This document shows, piece after piece, positions 43,438 to 52,830 of a stretch of DNA of 64,000 bases. The first letter of the stretch is position 1. Every line of letters begins with the position of its first letter. The translations under genes and the position numbers were made by a program. Source of the DNA: Flavobacterium sp. (GTDB lineage Bacteria > Bacteroidota > Bacteroidia > Flavobacteriales > Flavobacteriaceae); NCBI GenBank assembly GCA_027484725.1, contig JAIXSK010000017.1, positions 186,001 to 250,000 of the forward strand. Direction: 5' to 3'. The notes under the pieces are model-generated. The model searched no databases and was not told the DNA's origin. It was given only the letters and a program-made list of their open reading frames with translations.

Positions 43438-44904
43438 ATGCTCAAACAAGGTCTGAATCTTAAATTATCGCAAAAACTTTCGCCGCAGCAAATTCAGCTC
43501 ATGAAGCTCATTCAGTTGCCCACTCAGGCTTTTGAACAACGCATCAAAGAAGAGATGAATGAAAACCCGGCGCTTGAAGCGGGCAAAGAAGAAGACGAAT
43601 CATATGAAAAAGACGAGTTTGACAACCAAGATGAGTATGATGATTTTGACGACAATGAAACCATTGAAACCGACGACATCAACATTGATGAATATCTGAG
43701 CAACGACGAAACGCCCGATTACAAAACCCAAACCAACAACTACAGCGACGATGATGAGCGCAGAGAAACACCTTTGGCATCAGCGGTGAGTTTTCATCAA
43801 GACCTCATCAACCAACTCAATACGTTTATTCTGAGCGAACAAGACCGCGAGATTGCCGAATTTTTGGTAGGAAGCATGGACGATACGGGCTATATTAGAC
43901 GCAGTCTGACGGATATTGTAGACGATATGGCTTTTACGCAAGGCATTTATACCGATGAAAAAACCGTTGAGCGCATTTTGCATGTGATACATGAACTCGA
44001 ACCATCGGGTGTGGGCGCACGCGATTTGCAAGAATGTTTGCTGTTGCAACTCAAACACAAAACCCCGACCGAATCAGTTGCGCATGCCACAGAAATCATC
44101 GAAGAACACTTTGAAGCTTTTACGCGCAAGCATTACGAAAAACTTCAACAAAAACTGGGCATCAGCAATGAGCAACTCAGAAAAGCCATTCACGAGATTG
44201 AAAAACTCAACCCAAAACCCGGGGGCTCATTTGCCAGCAACAGTAAAATTACTGAGAACGTGATTCCGGATTTTGCCATTCGCATCAACGACGGTGAACT
44301 TGAACTCACGCTCAATGGCCGAAATATGCCTACACTGCATGTTTCGCGTGAGTATCAAGACATGTTGCAGACCTATAAAATGTCTAAAGAAAAAACCTCA
44401 TCACAAAAAGATGCGGTGTTATTCATCAAACAAAAACTCGATTCGGCCAAATGGTTTATTGATGCCATCAAACAACGTCAAGAAACTTTGCTCATGACTA
44501 TGTCGGCCATCATGGATTATCAGCGCAATTACTTTTTAGAGGGCGATGAAACCAAACTCAAGCCCATGATTTTAAAGGATATTGCCGATCGGGTTGGACT
44601 AGATATTTCAACTATTTCACGCGTGGCCAACAGCAAATATGTAGAAACTCCGTATGGAACCAAACTGGTTAAAGAGTTCTTTTCTGAGGCCATGAAAAAT
44701 GATCAAGGCGAAGATGTATCAACTTTAGAAATCAAAAAGATTCTGCAAAATATTATTGAAGAAGAAGACAAACACAAACCGTTGCCCGATGATCAATTGG
44801 CGGATATGCTCAAAGAACGTGGCTATCCGATTGCCCGCAGAACGGTGGCTAAATACCGTGAACTCTTGGATATTCCGGTGGCTAGGTTGCGCAAAAAAAT
44901 GTAA
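43438..44904 (+). CDS. rpoN: RNA polymerase sigma-54 factor
   Basis: 488 residues from ATG at 43438. Region I (LKQGLNLKLSQKLSPQQIQL) interacts with enhancer-binding proteins, region II is highly acidic (residues ~55-110), region III follows, and the C-terminal RpoN box reads ARRTVAKYRELL. It reads -12/-24 promoters and needs an activator ATPase; no such activator gene is in the window. The frame extends upstream into a repeat copy and past the promoter, which I exclude. A membrane protein gene follows after two bases. Confidence 0.95.
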   Translation: MLKQGLNLKLSQKLSPQQIQLMKLIQLPTQAFEQRIKEEMNENPALEAGKEEDESYEKDEFDNQDEYDDFDDNETIETDDINIDEYLSNDETPDYKTQTNNYSDDDERRETPLASAVSFHQDLINQLNTFILSEQDREIAEFLVGSMDDTGYIRRSLTDIVDDMAFTQGIYTDEKTVERILHVIHELEPSGVGARDLQECLLLQLKHKTPTESVAHATEIIEEHFEAFTRKHYEKLQQKLGISNEQLRKAIHEIEKLNPKPGGSFASNSKITENVIPDFAIRINDGELELTLNGRNMPTLHVSREYQDMLQTYKMSKEKTSSQKDAVLFIKQKLDSAKWFIDAIKQRQETLLMTMSAIMDYQRNYFLEGDETKLKPMILKDIADRVGLDISTISRVANSKYVETPYGTKLVKEFFSEAMKNDQGEDVSTLEIKKILQNIIEEEDKHKPLPDDQLADMLKERGYPIARRTVAKYRELLDIPVARLRKKM

Positions 44905-44906
44905 TC

Positions 44907-45512
44907 TTGAGCAAAATAACTCCCCTTTTTTCATATTTATTCCATCCGGTATTTGTGCCGCTTATGGGCACGGCACTTTATGAATACCTATACCGAGACT
45001 CATTTGAAACCCTTGAATTGCAGATTACTTTTATTCGCATAGGAATTATTACTTTATTGATTCCTTTGGTTTTTTTATATTTTTTGAAAATAGTTGGTAA
45101 AATTGATTCAATGATGATTGAAAATCCGCAGCAGCGAAAATTGCCTTTGGGTTTTCAGCTAATGTTGATGAGTTTGCTTTTGATGAGTATTGAATTATAT
45201 CAAACCATGCCGGGTTTGTATGTTTTCTTTTTGGGTGGTATGACCTCAACATTAATTGCTTTGACTTTTCTGTATTTAAAACGAAAAATTAGCCTTCACA
45301 TGATTGGAATCAGTGCGCTTACTGCATTTGTGATGGGTATAAGTTTAGAAACCGGCGAAAATCTGAGCACTCTGATTGCCCTGTTGTTTGTTGCTTGTGG
45401 CGCAGTAGCTTCGTCAAGATTATATTTAAAAGCACACAACAAAACAGAATTACTGCTCGGATTGCTTTCGGGTTTGCTTCCGCAGCTGATGCTTTGGCCG
45501 CTTTGGTTATAG
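44907..45512 (+). CDS. Polytopic membrane protein, function unknown
   Basis: 201 residues from a TTG start two bases after the rpoN stop, so certainly cotranscribed with rpoN. About six hydrophobic helices; the start reads SKITPLFSYLFHPVFVPLMG and a conserved-looking cytoplasmic loop contains MIENPQQRKLPLGF. I recall similar proteins behind rpoN in other Flavobacteria but not a function. It may be distantly related to PAP2-fold phosphatases, though no complete catalytic triad is visible. It overlaps the stop of the next, convergent gene by six bases. Confidence 0.72.
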   Translation: MSKITPLFSYLFHPVFVPLMGTALYEYLYRDSFETLELQITFIRIGIITLLIPLVFLYFLKIVGKIDSMMIENPQQRKLPLGFQLMLMSLLLMSIELYQTMPGLYVFFLGGMTSTLIALTFLYLKRKISLHMIGISALTAFVMGISLETGENLSTLIALLFVACGAVASSRLYLKAHNKTELLLGLLSGLLPQLMLWPLWL

Positions 45513-46208
45513 AATGTAAAACATTAGTCCGAGGTTCATGGTGTGCAAATTGATGGTCTCGCCTTCTACTTGAGTACCATCTCTAAAAAGAGGTAAAAGC
45601 CCGTAGTAGGCATACAAATTCCAACTGTTGTTGCCGGCAGCCATATACAAACCTACTTGCCATTTTCTAAAATCAGGGTTGTTGTGAATGCGTACCCTAA
45701 CTAAATCATCAATATATACTGATTTATTGTAAACCATGTAACTGAACTGAATTCCAGAATAAACGCGCCAGAACTTATGCCCTACCGGTTGCGAAGTACG
45801 CCAACGAAATTCGATGGGCACATCTATAAACAACTCTTCAAATTTGTTTTTCTCATAACTCGAGCCAATGGTTTTGGTACTGTAGTAGGGTTCTCCGTTG
45901 ACACGCGTGATGAACAAACTCTGAAAATAATTAGAATAGGTCAGGCCCAAGCCCGGAGCGATGGCTACATTTCGACGTTTGTTGATGGGAAAATCACGTA
46001 AAAAACCGGCTTTAAAACCCGGAGAAAACCTATTCTGGTTTACATTCCCGGGCATGTTGAGCAAAATATTATAGGTAAAACCTAAGTAAAATTGATCTTC
46101 TCGGTAAAGCGAATCAACTGCAATCATCGGAGAAGGAAGCTCTTCAACAGGAACTTCTTGAGCCAGTGCACGCAACGAAAACAACAACAGAAAAATAATT
46201 TTACGCAT
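45507..46208 (-). CDS. PorT-like outer-membrane beta-barrel protein
   Basis: 233 residues with a signal peptide (MRKIIFLLLFSLRALAQ). The mature part alternates polar and aromatic residues (FYLGFTYNILLNMPGNV ... GLGLTYSNYFQSLF ... FIDVPIEFRWRTS) and ends in LGLMFYIL, as in eight-stranded barrels of the PorT/OmpA-like clan. A near-consensus -7 box (TACCTTTA) lies at 46227-46234 on this strand. Function unknown. It is divergent from folA. Confidence 0.75.
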   Translation of the reverse strand: MRKIIFLLLFSLRALAQEVPVEELPSPMIAVDSLYREDQFYLGFTYNILLNMPGNVNQNRFSPGFKAGFLRDFPINKRRNVAIAPGLGLTYSNYFQSLFITRVNGEPYYSTKTIGSSYEKNKFEELFIDVPIEFRWRTSQPVGHKFWRVYSGIQFSYMVYNKSVYIDDLVRVRIHNNPDFRKWQVGLYMAAGNNSWNLYAYYGLLPLFRDGTQVEGETINLHTMNLGLMFYIL

Positions 46209-46266
46209 CCATCTAATTTTGTGGCTTAAAGGTACACAAACCGAGTTTATATTTTGAATTTAAATG

Positions 46267-46274
46267 TAAATTTG
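46267..46274 (+). promoter_or_regulatory. Possible folA promoter -7 box
   Basis: TAAATTTG matches TAnnTTTG; it would give a leader of about 70 bases before the folA ATG. Confidence 0.4.
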
Positions 46275-46349
46275 TCCCGGCTATGGTCAAAGTAAAATCT
46301 TTTAAAGTCAATATTCACAGGCTATCCGTTAATTTTCAATTATCAATCA

Positions 46350-46835
46350 ATGATCATTCTCATAGCGGCCATGGCCGAAAATAGAGCCTTAGGCAAAGAC
46401 AATCAACTTTTGTGGCATCTGCCTGATGATTTCAAGCGTTTCAAACAACTCACTTCTGGTCATTACATCGTTATGGGCAGAAAAACTTTTGAGAGTTTGC
46501 CCGGAAAATTGCCCAACCGAACCCATGTAATCATTTCAAGGCAAACTGATTATCAAGCCGACGGTTGTTTGACCGCCGCAAGTTTAGAGCAAGCTTTAAA
46601 ATTGGTTCCCCATGAAGAAGATGTTTTTATCATTGGTGGTGGCGAAATATACGCACAAGCATTGCCTATAGCTGATATCATTGAACTCACAAGGGTTCAT
46701 ACTCGGGTACAGGCCGACACTTTTTTTCCGGAAATCAATTTAAATGAATGGCAACTGACCCATCAAGAACAGCATGCTCAAGATGAAAAACACGCTTTTG
46801 ATTTTAGCTTTGAAACCTATTTGCGCAAGGCTTAA
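46350..46835 (+). CDS. folA: Dihydrofolate reductase
   Basis: 161 residues, the usual size. Reduces dihydrofolate to tetrahydrofolate with NADPH. The N-terminal part reads IAAMAENRALGKDNQLLWHLPDD with the catalytic Asp, followed by MGRKTFESLP and FIIGGGEIYAQAL, all family hallmarks. The target of trimethoprim. It stands between the barrel gene and ubiE; the next promoter starts 40 bases after its stop. Confidence 0.96.
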   Translation: MIILIAAMAENRALGKDNQLLWHLPDDFKRFKQLTSGHYIVMGRKTFESLPGKLPNRTHVIISRQTDYQADGCLTAASLEQALKLVPHEEDVFIIGGGEIYAQALPIADIIELTRVHTRVQADTFFPEINLNEWQLTHQEQHAQDEKHAFDFSFETYLRKA

Positions 46836-46875
46836 ATTCAAGACGGCAAAGGTTTTTTGATTGAAGGCTTTGTAG

Positions 46876-46883
46876 TATATTTG
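46876..46883 (+). promoter_or_regulatory. ubiE-porT promoter -7 box
   Basis: TATATTTG matches TAnnTTTG, with TTG at 46857-46859 as -33 element. It lies only eight bases before the ubiE ATG, implying a nearly leaderless transcript. Confidence 0.55.
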
Positions 46884-46890
46884 CCAAACT

Positions 46891-47628
46891 ATGAACGGTA
46901 CTGAAAAAATCACGCCCTACAAATCATCTGAGCTCAGCAAAAAAGAGCAGGTTGCTCAGATGTTTGACAACATTTCTAAAAATTACGACGGACTCAACAG
47001 AGTCATTTCAATGGGAACCGACATGAATTGGCGCAAAAAAGTCATTGCTTTGGTGGCCGAGAAAAATCCCAAAACCGTCTTAGATATTGCTACCGGAACC
47101 GCAGATTTAGCTTTGATGTTGTCTGACACAAGCGCTAAGCGAATTATTGGTTTAGACATATCTGCAGGAATGCTTGAAGTGGGCCGTCAGAAAGTGAACA
47201 CTCAAAATTTGAATCAAAAAATTGAGCTCATCCTTGCTGACTCAGAAGCGATTCCGTTTGAAGACAATTATTTTGATGCGATTACTGTGTCATTTGGTAT
47301 CCGCAATTTCGAAAACCTAGAACGAGGGCTTTCAGAGATTTTACGCGTGTTGAAACCCGGAGGAATTTTTGTGATTTTAGAAACTTCCAACCCAACCAAA
47401 TTCCCATTCAAACAAGGCTATCAAGTCTATACGCGCTACATTTTGCCCGTCATCGGAAAAATGTTTTCAAAAGACCAATCGGCATATAGTTATCTTTCTG
47501 AATCGGCAGCGGCTTTTCCGTTTGGTGAAGCACTCAACAATATTTTGCGCAAAATTGGGTTTATAGAAGTCGTTGACCGACCGCAGTTGTTTGGCGCGGC
47601 TACTATTTATTCGGCTTCAAAAAAATAA
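46891..47628 (+). CDS. ubiE: Demethylmenaquinone methyltransferase UbiE/MenG
   Basis: 245 residues. Adds the C-methyl group in the last step of menaquinone synthesis. SAM motif I reads [15 protein letters not shown], and [20 protein letters not shown] and [12 protein letters not shown] are typical UbiE stretches. Bacteroidota use menaquinone, so MenG is the likely role. porT follows after eight bases on the same strand. Confidence 0.95.
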   Translation: MNGTEKITPYKSSELSKKEQVAQMFDNISKNYDGLNRVISMGTDMNWRKKVIALVAEKNPKTVLDIATGTADLALMLSDTSAKRIIGLDISAGMLEVGRQKVNTQNLNQKIELILADSEAIPFEDNYFDAITVSFGIRNFENLERGLSEILRVLKPGGIFVILETSNPTKFPFKQGYQVYTRYILPVIGKMFSKDQSAYSYLSESAAAFPFGEALNNILRKIGFIEVVDRPQLFGAATIYSASKK

Positions 47629-47636
47629 TTGCCTTT

Positions 47637-48341
47637 ATGAAACACAAAATTATTTGGCTATTTCTCTTGATGATGCTCTCGGCGCAGGCCCAGAAAGCCA
47701 AAAAATTGTTTGGTAAAGACCCGCTGATTAACCTGGAAAATTTTGACAAACAGCGCGTTTATTGGGGTTATTTTTTAGGGTTTAATTCTTATGACTTTAA
47801 ATTTGATTACAAAGTCAACGCGCCCGATATAGAAGTCAATAGAACCACAGGATTTAACGTAGGATTGGTGGGTGATTTACGCCTGATGGAATACATCAAC
47901 CTGCGCTTTGAACCGGGTTTGTATTATACCAAACGAAACCTGACCTACACCACGCTAACCAAACCCATTGACCGAGACCGAGAGGTAAGCTCTACCTACA
48001 TTCATTTACCTTTGCTTTTGAAATTTTCTTCGGTGAGAACCGGAAACATTCGACCTTATTTGGTAGGAGGCATTTCAACCACCATGAATTTGGCCAGCGG
48101 TCAAAACTCAAAAGATGACAACACCCAACAAAAGTTTCGCGTCAAACAATGGACACAGAACTATGAGGTAGGTTTTGGAATTGATTTGTATTTAGAATAT
48201 TTTAAATTTTCTCCTTCTATTCGAGGAGTATTCGGAATCAAAGATGAGCTTGTGCGCGACAATGACCCAAACAGTCCGTGGACAGGCAACATCAATTCAA
48301 TGAAAACCCGCGCAATACTCATCAACTTTACCTTCCACTAA
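47637..48341 (+). CDS. porT: Type IX secretion protein PorT (SprT)
   Basis: 234 residues with a signal peptide (KHKIIWLFLLMMLSAQAQ). The mature protein is an outer-membrane beta-barrel: RVYWGYFLGFNSYDFKFDYK, then TGFNVGLVGDLRLMEYINLR and FEPGLYYTKRNLTYTTL, ending ILINFTFH. This matches PorT/SprT, a component needed for type IX secretion and gliding in F. johnsoniae and Porphyromonas. It is cotranscribed with ubiE, an arrangement I know from Flavobacterium. It overlaps the stop of the convergent RNA methyltransferase gene. Confidence 0.88.
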   Translation: MKHKIIWLFLLMMLSAQAQKAKKLFGKDPLINLENFDKQRVYWGYFLGFNSYDFKFDYKVNAPDIEVNRTTGFNVGLVGDLRLMEYINLRFEPGLYYTKRNLTYTTLTKPIDRDREVSSTYIHLPLLLKFSSVRTGNIRPYLVGGISTTMNLASGQNSKDDNTQQKFRVKQWTQNYEVGFGIDLYLEYFKFSPSIRGVFGIKDELVRDNDPNSPWTGNINSMKTRAILINFTFH

Positions 48342-49072
48342 ACTTCCATAGAACGACAAAATTCGCTGAGCACAATAGACGCCGCTGAAGCTACATTGAG
48401 GCTTTCGGTTTGCTTGTAAGGTCCAAATCTGGGAATGGCAATGCGTTTTTTGATTATCTTTTCAACTGTTTTACTGATTCCGTTGGCTTCGTTGCCCAAA
48501 ACGATGATTCCTTCGCGAGGAAGTTTTTGCTGGTAGATATTTTCACCATCCATAAAAGTTCCAAAAACCGGCAGCGTAGTTTGACTCAAAAAAGCCGGTA
48601 AGTCCAGATAATGAACTTGTACACGTGCCAATGAACCCATGGTGGCTTGTATTACTTTTGGATTGTACAAATCAACCGTTTCGCGTGAGCAAATCAGTTG
48701 TTGTACTCCAAACCAATCGCACATGCGCAAGATGGTGCCCAAATTTCCGGGATCGCGCACATCGTCTAAAACAACGACCAATCCGTTGAGAACAATGGGT
48801 GCAGGTGATGGAATTTCAAAAACAGCCAAACAATTATTGGACGTAGCCAGCGCACTCATTTTTGACAATTCAGCCGCGCTCACTTGGCTTTTTAATTCTT
48901 CCGGAACCGATTCAAAAAGGGGTTCTGTGCAATACAGATGATGCAACTTAAATTGAGCTGAGAGTAACTCGCCAATTACCTTTGCTCCTTCAGCAGTAAA
49001 AAGCTGATGGACTAACCGATATTTTTTTTGTTGCAAACTCGCGATTAACTTGAGTTGGTTTTTACTAACCAT
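48338..49072 (-). CDS. TrmH/SpoU-family RNA 2'-O-methyltransferase
   Basis: 244 residues. An N-terminal substrate-binding domain (KNQLKLIASLQQKKYRLVHQ, FTAEGAKVI) precedes the knotted SPOUT domain with DDVRDPGNLGTILRMCDWFG, IVLGNEANGIS and the closing PRFGPYKQTESLNVASAASI. It methylates a ribose in rRNA or tRNA; the target is not deducible. It is divergent from tamL and shares a 38-base intergenic space with it. Confidence 0.92.
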   Translation of the reverse strand: MVSKNQLKLIASLQQKKYRLVHQLFTAEGAKVIGELLSAQFKLHHLYCTEPLFESVPEELKSQVSAAELSKMSALATSNNCLAVFEIPSPAPIVLNGLVVVLDDVRDPGNLGTILRMCDWFGVQQLICSRETVDLYNPKVIQATMGSLARVQVHYLDLPAFLSQTTLPVFGTFMDGENIYQQKLPREGIIVLGNEANGISKTVEKIIKKRIAIPRFGPYKQTESLNVASAASIVLSEFCRSMEV

Positions 49073-49083
49073 AGAAAAAAATG

Positions 49084-49091
49084 TATTTTTG
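49084..49091 (+). promoter_or_regulatory. tamL promoter -7 box
   Basis: TATTTTTG matches TAnnTTTG, 19 bases before the TTG start of tamL. Confidence 0.55.
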
Positions 49092-49110
49092 AATCAAATA
49101 TCTGGGACAC

Positions 49111-51660
49111 TTGAGAAACATTACCACAAAAATATCATTATTTATCCTAACCGGGATGATATTCGCTGCTTGTAATACGCTCAAAAGAGTTCCGAAAAAC
49201 AAAAGACTACTGACCAAATCTGAAATATTGGTCAATAACAAAGCTGTCAACACTGAAGAAGTCTCTGCTTTGGTATATCAAAAACCCAATACTTCTATAC
49301 TGGGTTTTCATCTGAGGTTGTATTTGTACAACATGGCCAACCTCAAACACGACTCTATTTACAAAGCAAAATTTGTCAAAAATCCCAAAAAGTACCAACG
49401 CATGTCCAAGCTGCTTTCGGCCAAACAAGTCAATCGTTTGGGACATTCATTTTGGTATGAAGGAATTCACGAGTTTCTGAAAAAAACCGGTGAAGCCCCG
49501 GTCATATTAGATAAAAAAAGTACTGATAAATCATTGCAAAGACTCAAATCGCATTATTTCAACAGAGGTTTTTTTGATGTCAAGGCCTCTTGTGAAATTG
49601 ATTCGTCCAAAGCCAGAAAAGCCAAAATTAAATACCTCATTGAAACCGGAAAACCCTACATCATTGATACGATTAAAACAACGATTCTAACACCGGCACT
49701 GGATTCGCTGTACAAAAAAAATGCAGTCAACGCAACCATCAAGACCGGAAAACCTTATAAAACTTCAGATTTAGAAGACGAAAAATCGCGTATTACAACC
49801 CATTTCAGAAACAATGGCGGATATAATTTTCAGCCAACCAACATCAGTTTTGACATTGATACACTCAACGGAAATCACAAAGCAAACATCAATATTAAGA
49901 TAGAAAACTATTCTTATAACGACGGCGACTCAATCAAAACCCGTCCTTTTAATCTATACAAAATCAGTGAAGTCAATATCCATACAGACTTTAATGCCAA
50001 AGACACGGTTGAGGTTCCGGAGAAAAAAACCACGTATCAAAACTTCAATTTATTCAGCAAAGGCAAACTCAAATATCGTCCAAAAGCCATTACCGATGCG
50101 GTTTTTGTCACCCAAGGAAGTTTGTATTCAGATTTGCGCAGCAACTTGACCACGCGCTATTTGTCTAATCTGAAAGTTTTTAATTATCCAACCATTCGAT
50201 ATCGACCAAATCCTACAGATTCGTTGGGCCAATCGCTCATTGCTGATATTTATTTGACCCAAAGAGAAAAATTCAGTTTCGGTTACGGAATTGACTTTAC
50301 CCATTCAAACATTCAAGATTTTGGTATCTCGGGAACTCTTTCTTTTGGGATTAAAAACATATTTAACGGAGCCGAAACTTTTGAGATTGCTACACGCGGC
50401 AACATTGGTTCATCTAAAGATTTGGCCAATCCGGACAATCGCTTTTTCAACGTTTCTGATTACGGAATTGACCTAAAACTCAATTTTCCGCGCATTTTTA
50501 TGTTTTTCAATACCGAGAAAATCATTCCCAAAAGCATGATTCCGTCTACCTCTGTAACGATGGGTTTTTCAAAACAAAAAAACATCGGTCTAGACAAAGA
50601 AAACTTTACCGGAGCCATGACCTACACCTGGACACCGCGCAGAACGACCACCATGCGTTTTGACTTGTTCAACATTCAATACGTGAAGAATGTCAACCCG
50701 GCAAATTACTTTAATGTCTACCAATCATCGTATGTGGCTTTAAATGATTTGGCAGTAAAATACAATGCAAACCCAAGCTATTTTAACAGCGACAATGAAT
50801 TGTATGTTCCATCGGGCATCAACAGTTTTGTAACCGACATCAACAACGGGGTGATTCAAACAAACGCTACTGATTTAAAAACCATCAACAACATCATCGA
50901 GCGCGCCAACCGGCTCACCGAAAATAACTTGATTTTTGCTTCAAATATTACGCTGTCAAAAACAACCAAATCAGATATATACGATGAAACCTTTCATGTA
51001 TTTAGAACCAAATTTGAATCAGCCGGAAATTTCTTGTCGCTTTTGGCCAACCTTTCTAAACAAACCGGTGGGCAAGATGCCAGCAAAACTATTTTTGAAG
51101 TAGCGTATTCGCAATATCTCAAAGGCGAGCTGGAATACATCAAACACTGGGATTTTAAAAACAAAAAAGTATTGGCTTTTAGGAGTTTTGTGGGCATGGC
51201 CGTTCCGTACGGAAACTCTAAAAGTATTCCTTTTTCTCGAAGTTATTTTGCCGGAGGAACCAATGACAACCGAGCATGGCAAGCCTATTCACTAGGGCCC
51301 GGCAGTAGATTATCGCTCAATGACTTCAACGAGGCCAACCTAAAAATTGCCATCAGCAGCGAATTTAGATTCAATTTCTTTGAGCGATTCAACGGTGCTT
51401 TGTTTGTAGATTCAGGCAATATTTGGAACGTACTAGACAATGTTGAAGACGAAAAATCAGTGTTTGAAGGATTTAAATCGCTCCAAGATTTGGCCGTGGG
51501 TTCGGGCTTTGGTTTGCGTTATGATGCGACTTTTTTTGTTTTCAGAATTGACTTCGGATTCAAAACTTATAACCCGGCCGAAACGGCCAACAAAAAGTGG
51601 TTCAGAGATTATAACTTTGCCAACTCGGTTTTAAATATTGGGATAAATTATCCGTTCTAA
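49111..51660 (+). CDS. tamL: TamL-type outer-membrane assembly lipoprotein (BamA/TamA family)
   Basis: 849 residues from a TTG start, needed to include the lipoprotein signal peptide (lipobox FAAC, Cys21). POTRA-like domains occupy residues ~25-400, and the C-terminal ~400 residues form the 16-stranded Omp85 barrel, ending FANSVLNIGINYPF with the terminal Phe, and containing the FAGGTNDNRAW and RSYFAGG signature of Omp85 loop 6. A lipid-anchored TamA is the Bacteroidota variant, TamL. It should act with TamB, which is not in the window. Confidence 0.9.
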   Translation: MRNITTKISLFILTGMIFAACNTLKRVPKNKRLLTKSEILVNNKAVNTEEVSALVYQKPNTSILGFHLRLYLYNMANLKHDSIYKAKFVKNPKKYQRMSKLLSAKQVNRLGHSFWYEGIHEFLKKTGEAPVILDKKSTDKSLQRLKSHYFNRGFFDVKASCEIDSSKARKAKIKYLIETGKPYIIDTIKTTILTPALDSLYKKNAVNATIKTGKPYKTSDLEDEKSRITTHFRNNGGYNFQPTNISFDIDTLNGNHKANINIKIENYSYNDGDSIKTRPFNLYKISEVNIHTDFNAKDTVEVPEKKTTYQNFNLFSKGKLKYRPKAITDAVFVTQGSLYSDLRSNLTTRYLSNLKVFNYPTIRYRPNPTDSLGQSLIADIYLTQREKFSFGYGIDFTHSNIQDFGISGTLSFGIKNIFNGAETFEIATRGNIGSSKDLANPDNRFFNVSDYGIDLKLNFPRIFMFFNTEKIIPKSMIPSTSVTMGFSKQKNIGLDKENFTGAMTYTWTPRRTTTMRFDLFNIQYVKNVNPANYFNVYQSSYVALNDLAVKYNANPSYFNSDNELYVPSGINSFVTDINNGVIQTNATDLKTINNIIERANRLTENNLIFASNITLSKTTKSDIYDETFHVFRTKFESAGNFLSLLANLSKQTGGQDASKTIFEVAYSQYLKGELEYIKHWDFKNKKVLAFRSFVGMAVPYGNSKSIPFSRSYFAGGTNDNRAWQAYSLGPGSRLSLNDFNEANLKIAISSEFRFNFFERFNGALFVDSGNIWNVLDNVEDEKSVFEGFKSLQDLAVGSGFGLRYDATFFVFRIDFGFKTYNPAETANKKWFRDYNFANSVLNIGINYPF

Positions 51661-51673
51661 AATCAGAAATCAT

Positions 51674-51681
51674 TATTTTTG
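51674..51681 (+). promoter_or_regulatory. fba promoter -7 box
   Basis: TATTTTTG matches TAnnTTTG, 26 bases before the fba ATG. Confidence 0.55.
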
Positions 51682-51707
51682 TCGACCTATAACTTAAAAT
51701 AAACATC

Positions 51708-52775
51708 ATGGCGCACAACATCAAACCCGGAGTAGCAACCGGCGACCAAGTTCAAGAAATCTTCAGCTATGCCAAAGCGCATCACTTTGCTCTACCGGCG
51801 GTCAATGTAACCGGTTCAAGCACCATCAACGCAGTACTCGAAACCGCAGCCAAACTCAAAGCTCCGGTGATTATTCAGTTCTCAAACGGAGGCGCTGCTT
51901 TTAATGCCGGAAAAGGGTTGTCAAACGCACATGAAAAAGCGGCCATTGCAGGCGGAATTGCCGGTGCACAACACATCCATACTTTGGCAGAAGCTTATGG
52001 AGCTACGGTTATTTTGCACACAGACCACTGCGCCAAAAAACTGCTTCCGTGGTTAGACGGATTGCTTGATGCGAGCGAAAAACACTTCGCTCAAACGGGT
52101 AAACCTTTATATAGTTCACACATGATTGACTTGTCTGAAGAGCCATTACACGAAAACATCGAAATTTGCAAGCAATACCTAGCGCGTATGAGCAAAATGG
52201 GTATGACCCTTGAAATTGAACTCGGTATTACCGGTGGTGAAGAAGACGGCGTTGACAACTCTGATGTAGACAGTTCAAAATTGTACACCCAACCCGACGA
52301 AGTGGCTTATGCCTATGAAGAACTTATGAAAGTGAGCCCTCGTTTTACCATTGCAGCTGCTTTCGGAAACGTACACGGTGTATACAAACCGGGGAACGTA
52401 AAATTGACCCCGAAAATTTTGAAAAACTCACAAGAATACGTTCAAAACAAATTCAATACGGGTGCAAATCCGGTAGATTTTGTTTTCCACGGCGGATCAG
52501 GCTCAACGCTTGAAGAAATTCGCGAGGCCATTAGCTACGGTGTAATCAAAATGAATATTGATACTGATTTGCAGTTCGCGTATACTGAAGGCATCCGCGA
52601 TTATATGGTAAATAATATTGATTACCTCAGAACGCAAATCGGAAACCCGGAAGGTCCGGATGCGCCGAATAAAAAACATTACGACCCTAGAAAATGGGTA
52701 CGCGAAGGCGAAGTAACTTTCTGCAAACGCTTAGAGCAAGCTTTTGCTGACTTAAATAACGTAAACACATTATAA
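51708..52775 (+). CDS. fbaA: Fructose-bisphosphate aldolase, class II
   Basis: 355 residues, matching the long class IIA form. Cleaves or forms fructose 1,6-bisphosphate in glycolysis and gluconeogenesis. Zinc and catalytic residues lie in ILHTDHCAKK, EIELGITGGEEDGVDN, FGNVHGVYKPGNV and FHGGSGSTLEEI. It has its own promoter; accD follows after 55 bases on the same strand. Confidence 0.97.
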   Translation: MAHNIKPGVATGDQVQEIFSYAKAHHFALPAVNVTGSSTINAVLETAAKLKAPVIIQFSNGGAAFNAGKGLSNAHEKAAIAGGIAGAQHIHTLAEAYGATVILHTDHCAKKLLPWLDGLLDASEKHFAQTGKPLYSSHMIDLSEEPLHENIEICKQYLARMSKMGMTLEIELGITGGEEDGVDNSDVDSSKLYTQPDEVAYAYEELMKVSPRFTIAAAFGNVHGVYKPGNVKLTPKILKNSQEYVQNKFNTGANPVDFVFHGGSGSTLEEIREAISYGVIKMNIDTDLQFAYTEGIRDYMVNNIDYLRTQIGNPEGPDAPNKKHYDPRKWVREGEVTFCKRLEQAFADLNNVNTL

Positions 52776-52802
52776 TTAGCTGTTTTGAGTTGCAACAACT
52801 TT

Positions 52803-52822
52803 AAACTTCTAAACTTCTAAAC
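52803..52822 (+). repeat. Tandem 8-base units before accD
   Basis: AAACTTCT occurs twice in tandem and is followed by a partial third unit, AAAC, ending eight bases before the accD ATG. It resembles the tandem units before frr. Confidence 0.7.
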
Positions 52823-52830
52823 GCAAAGAT

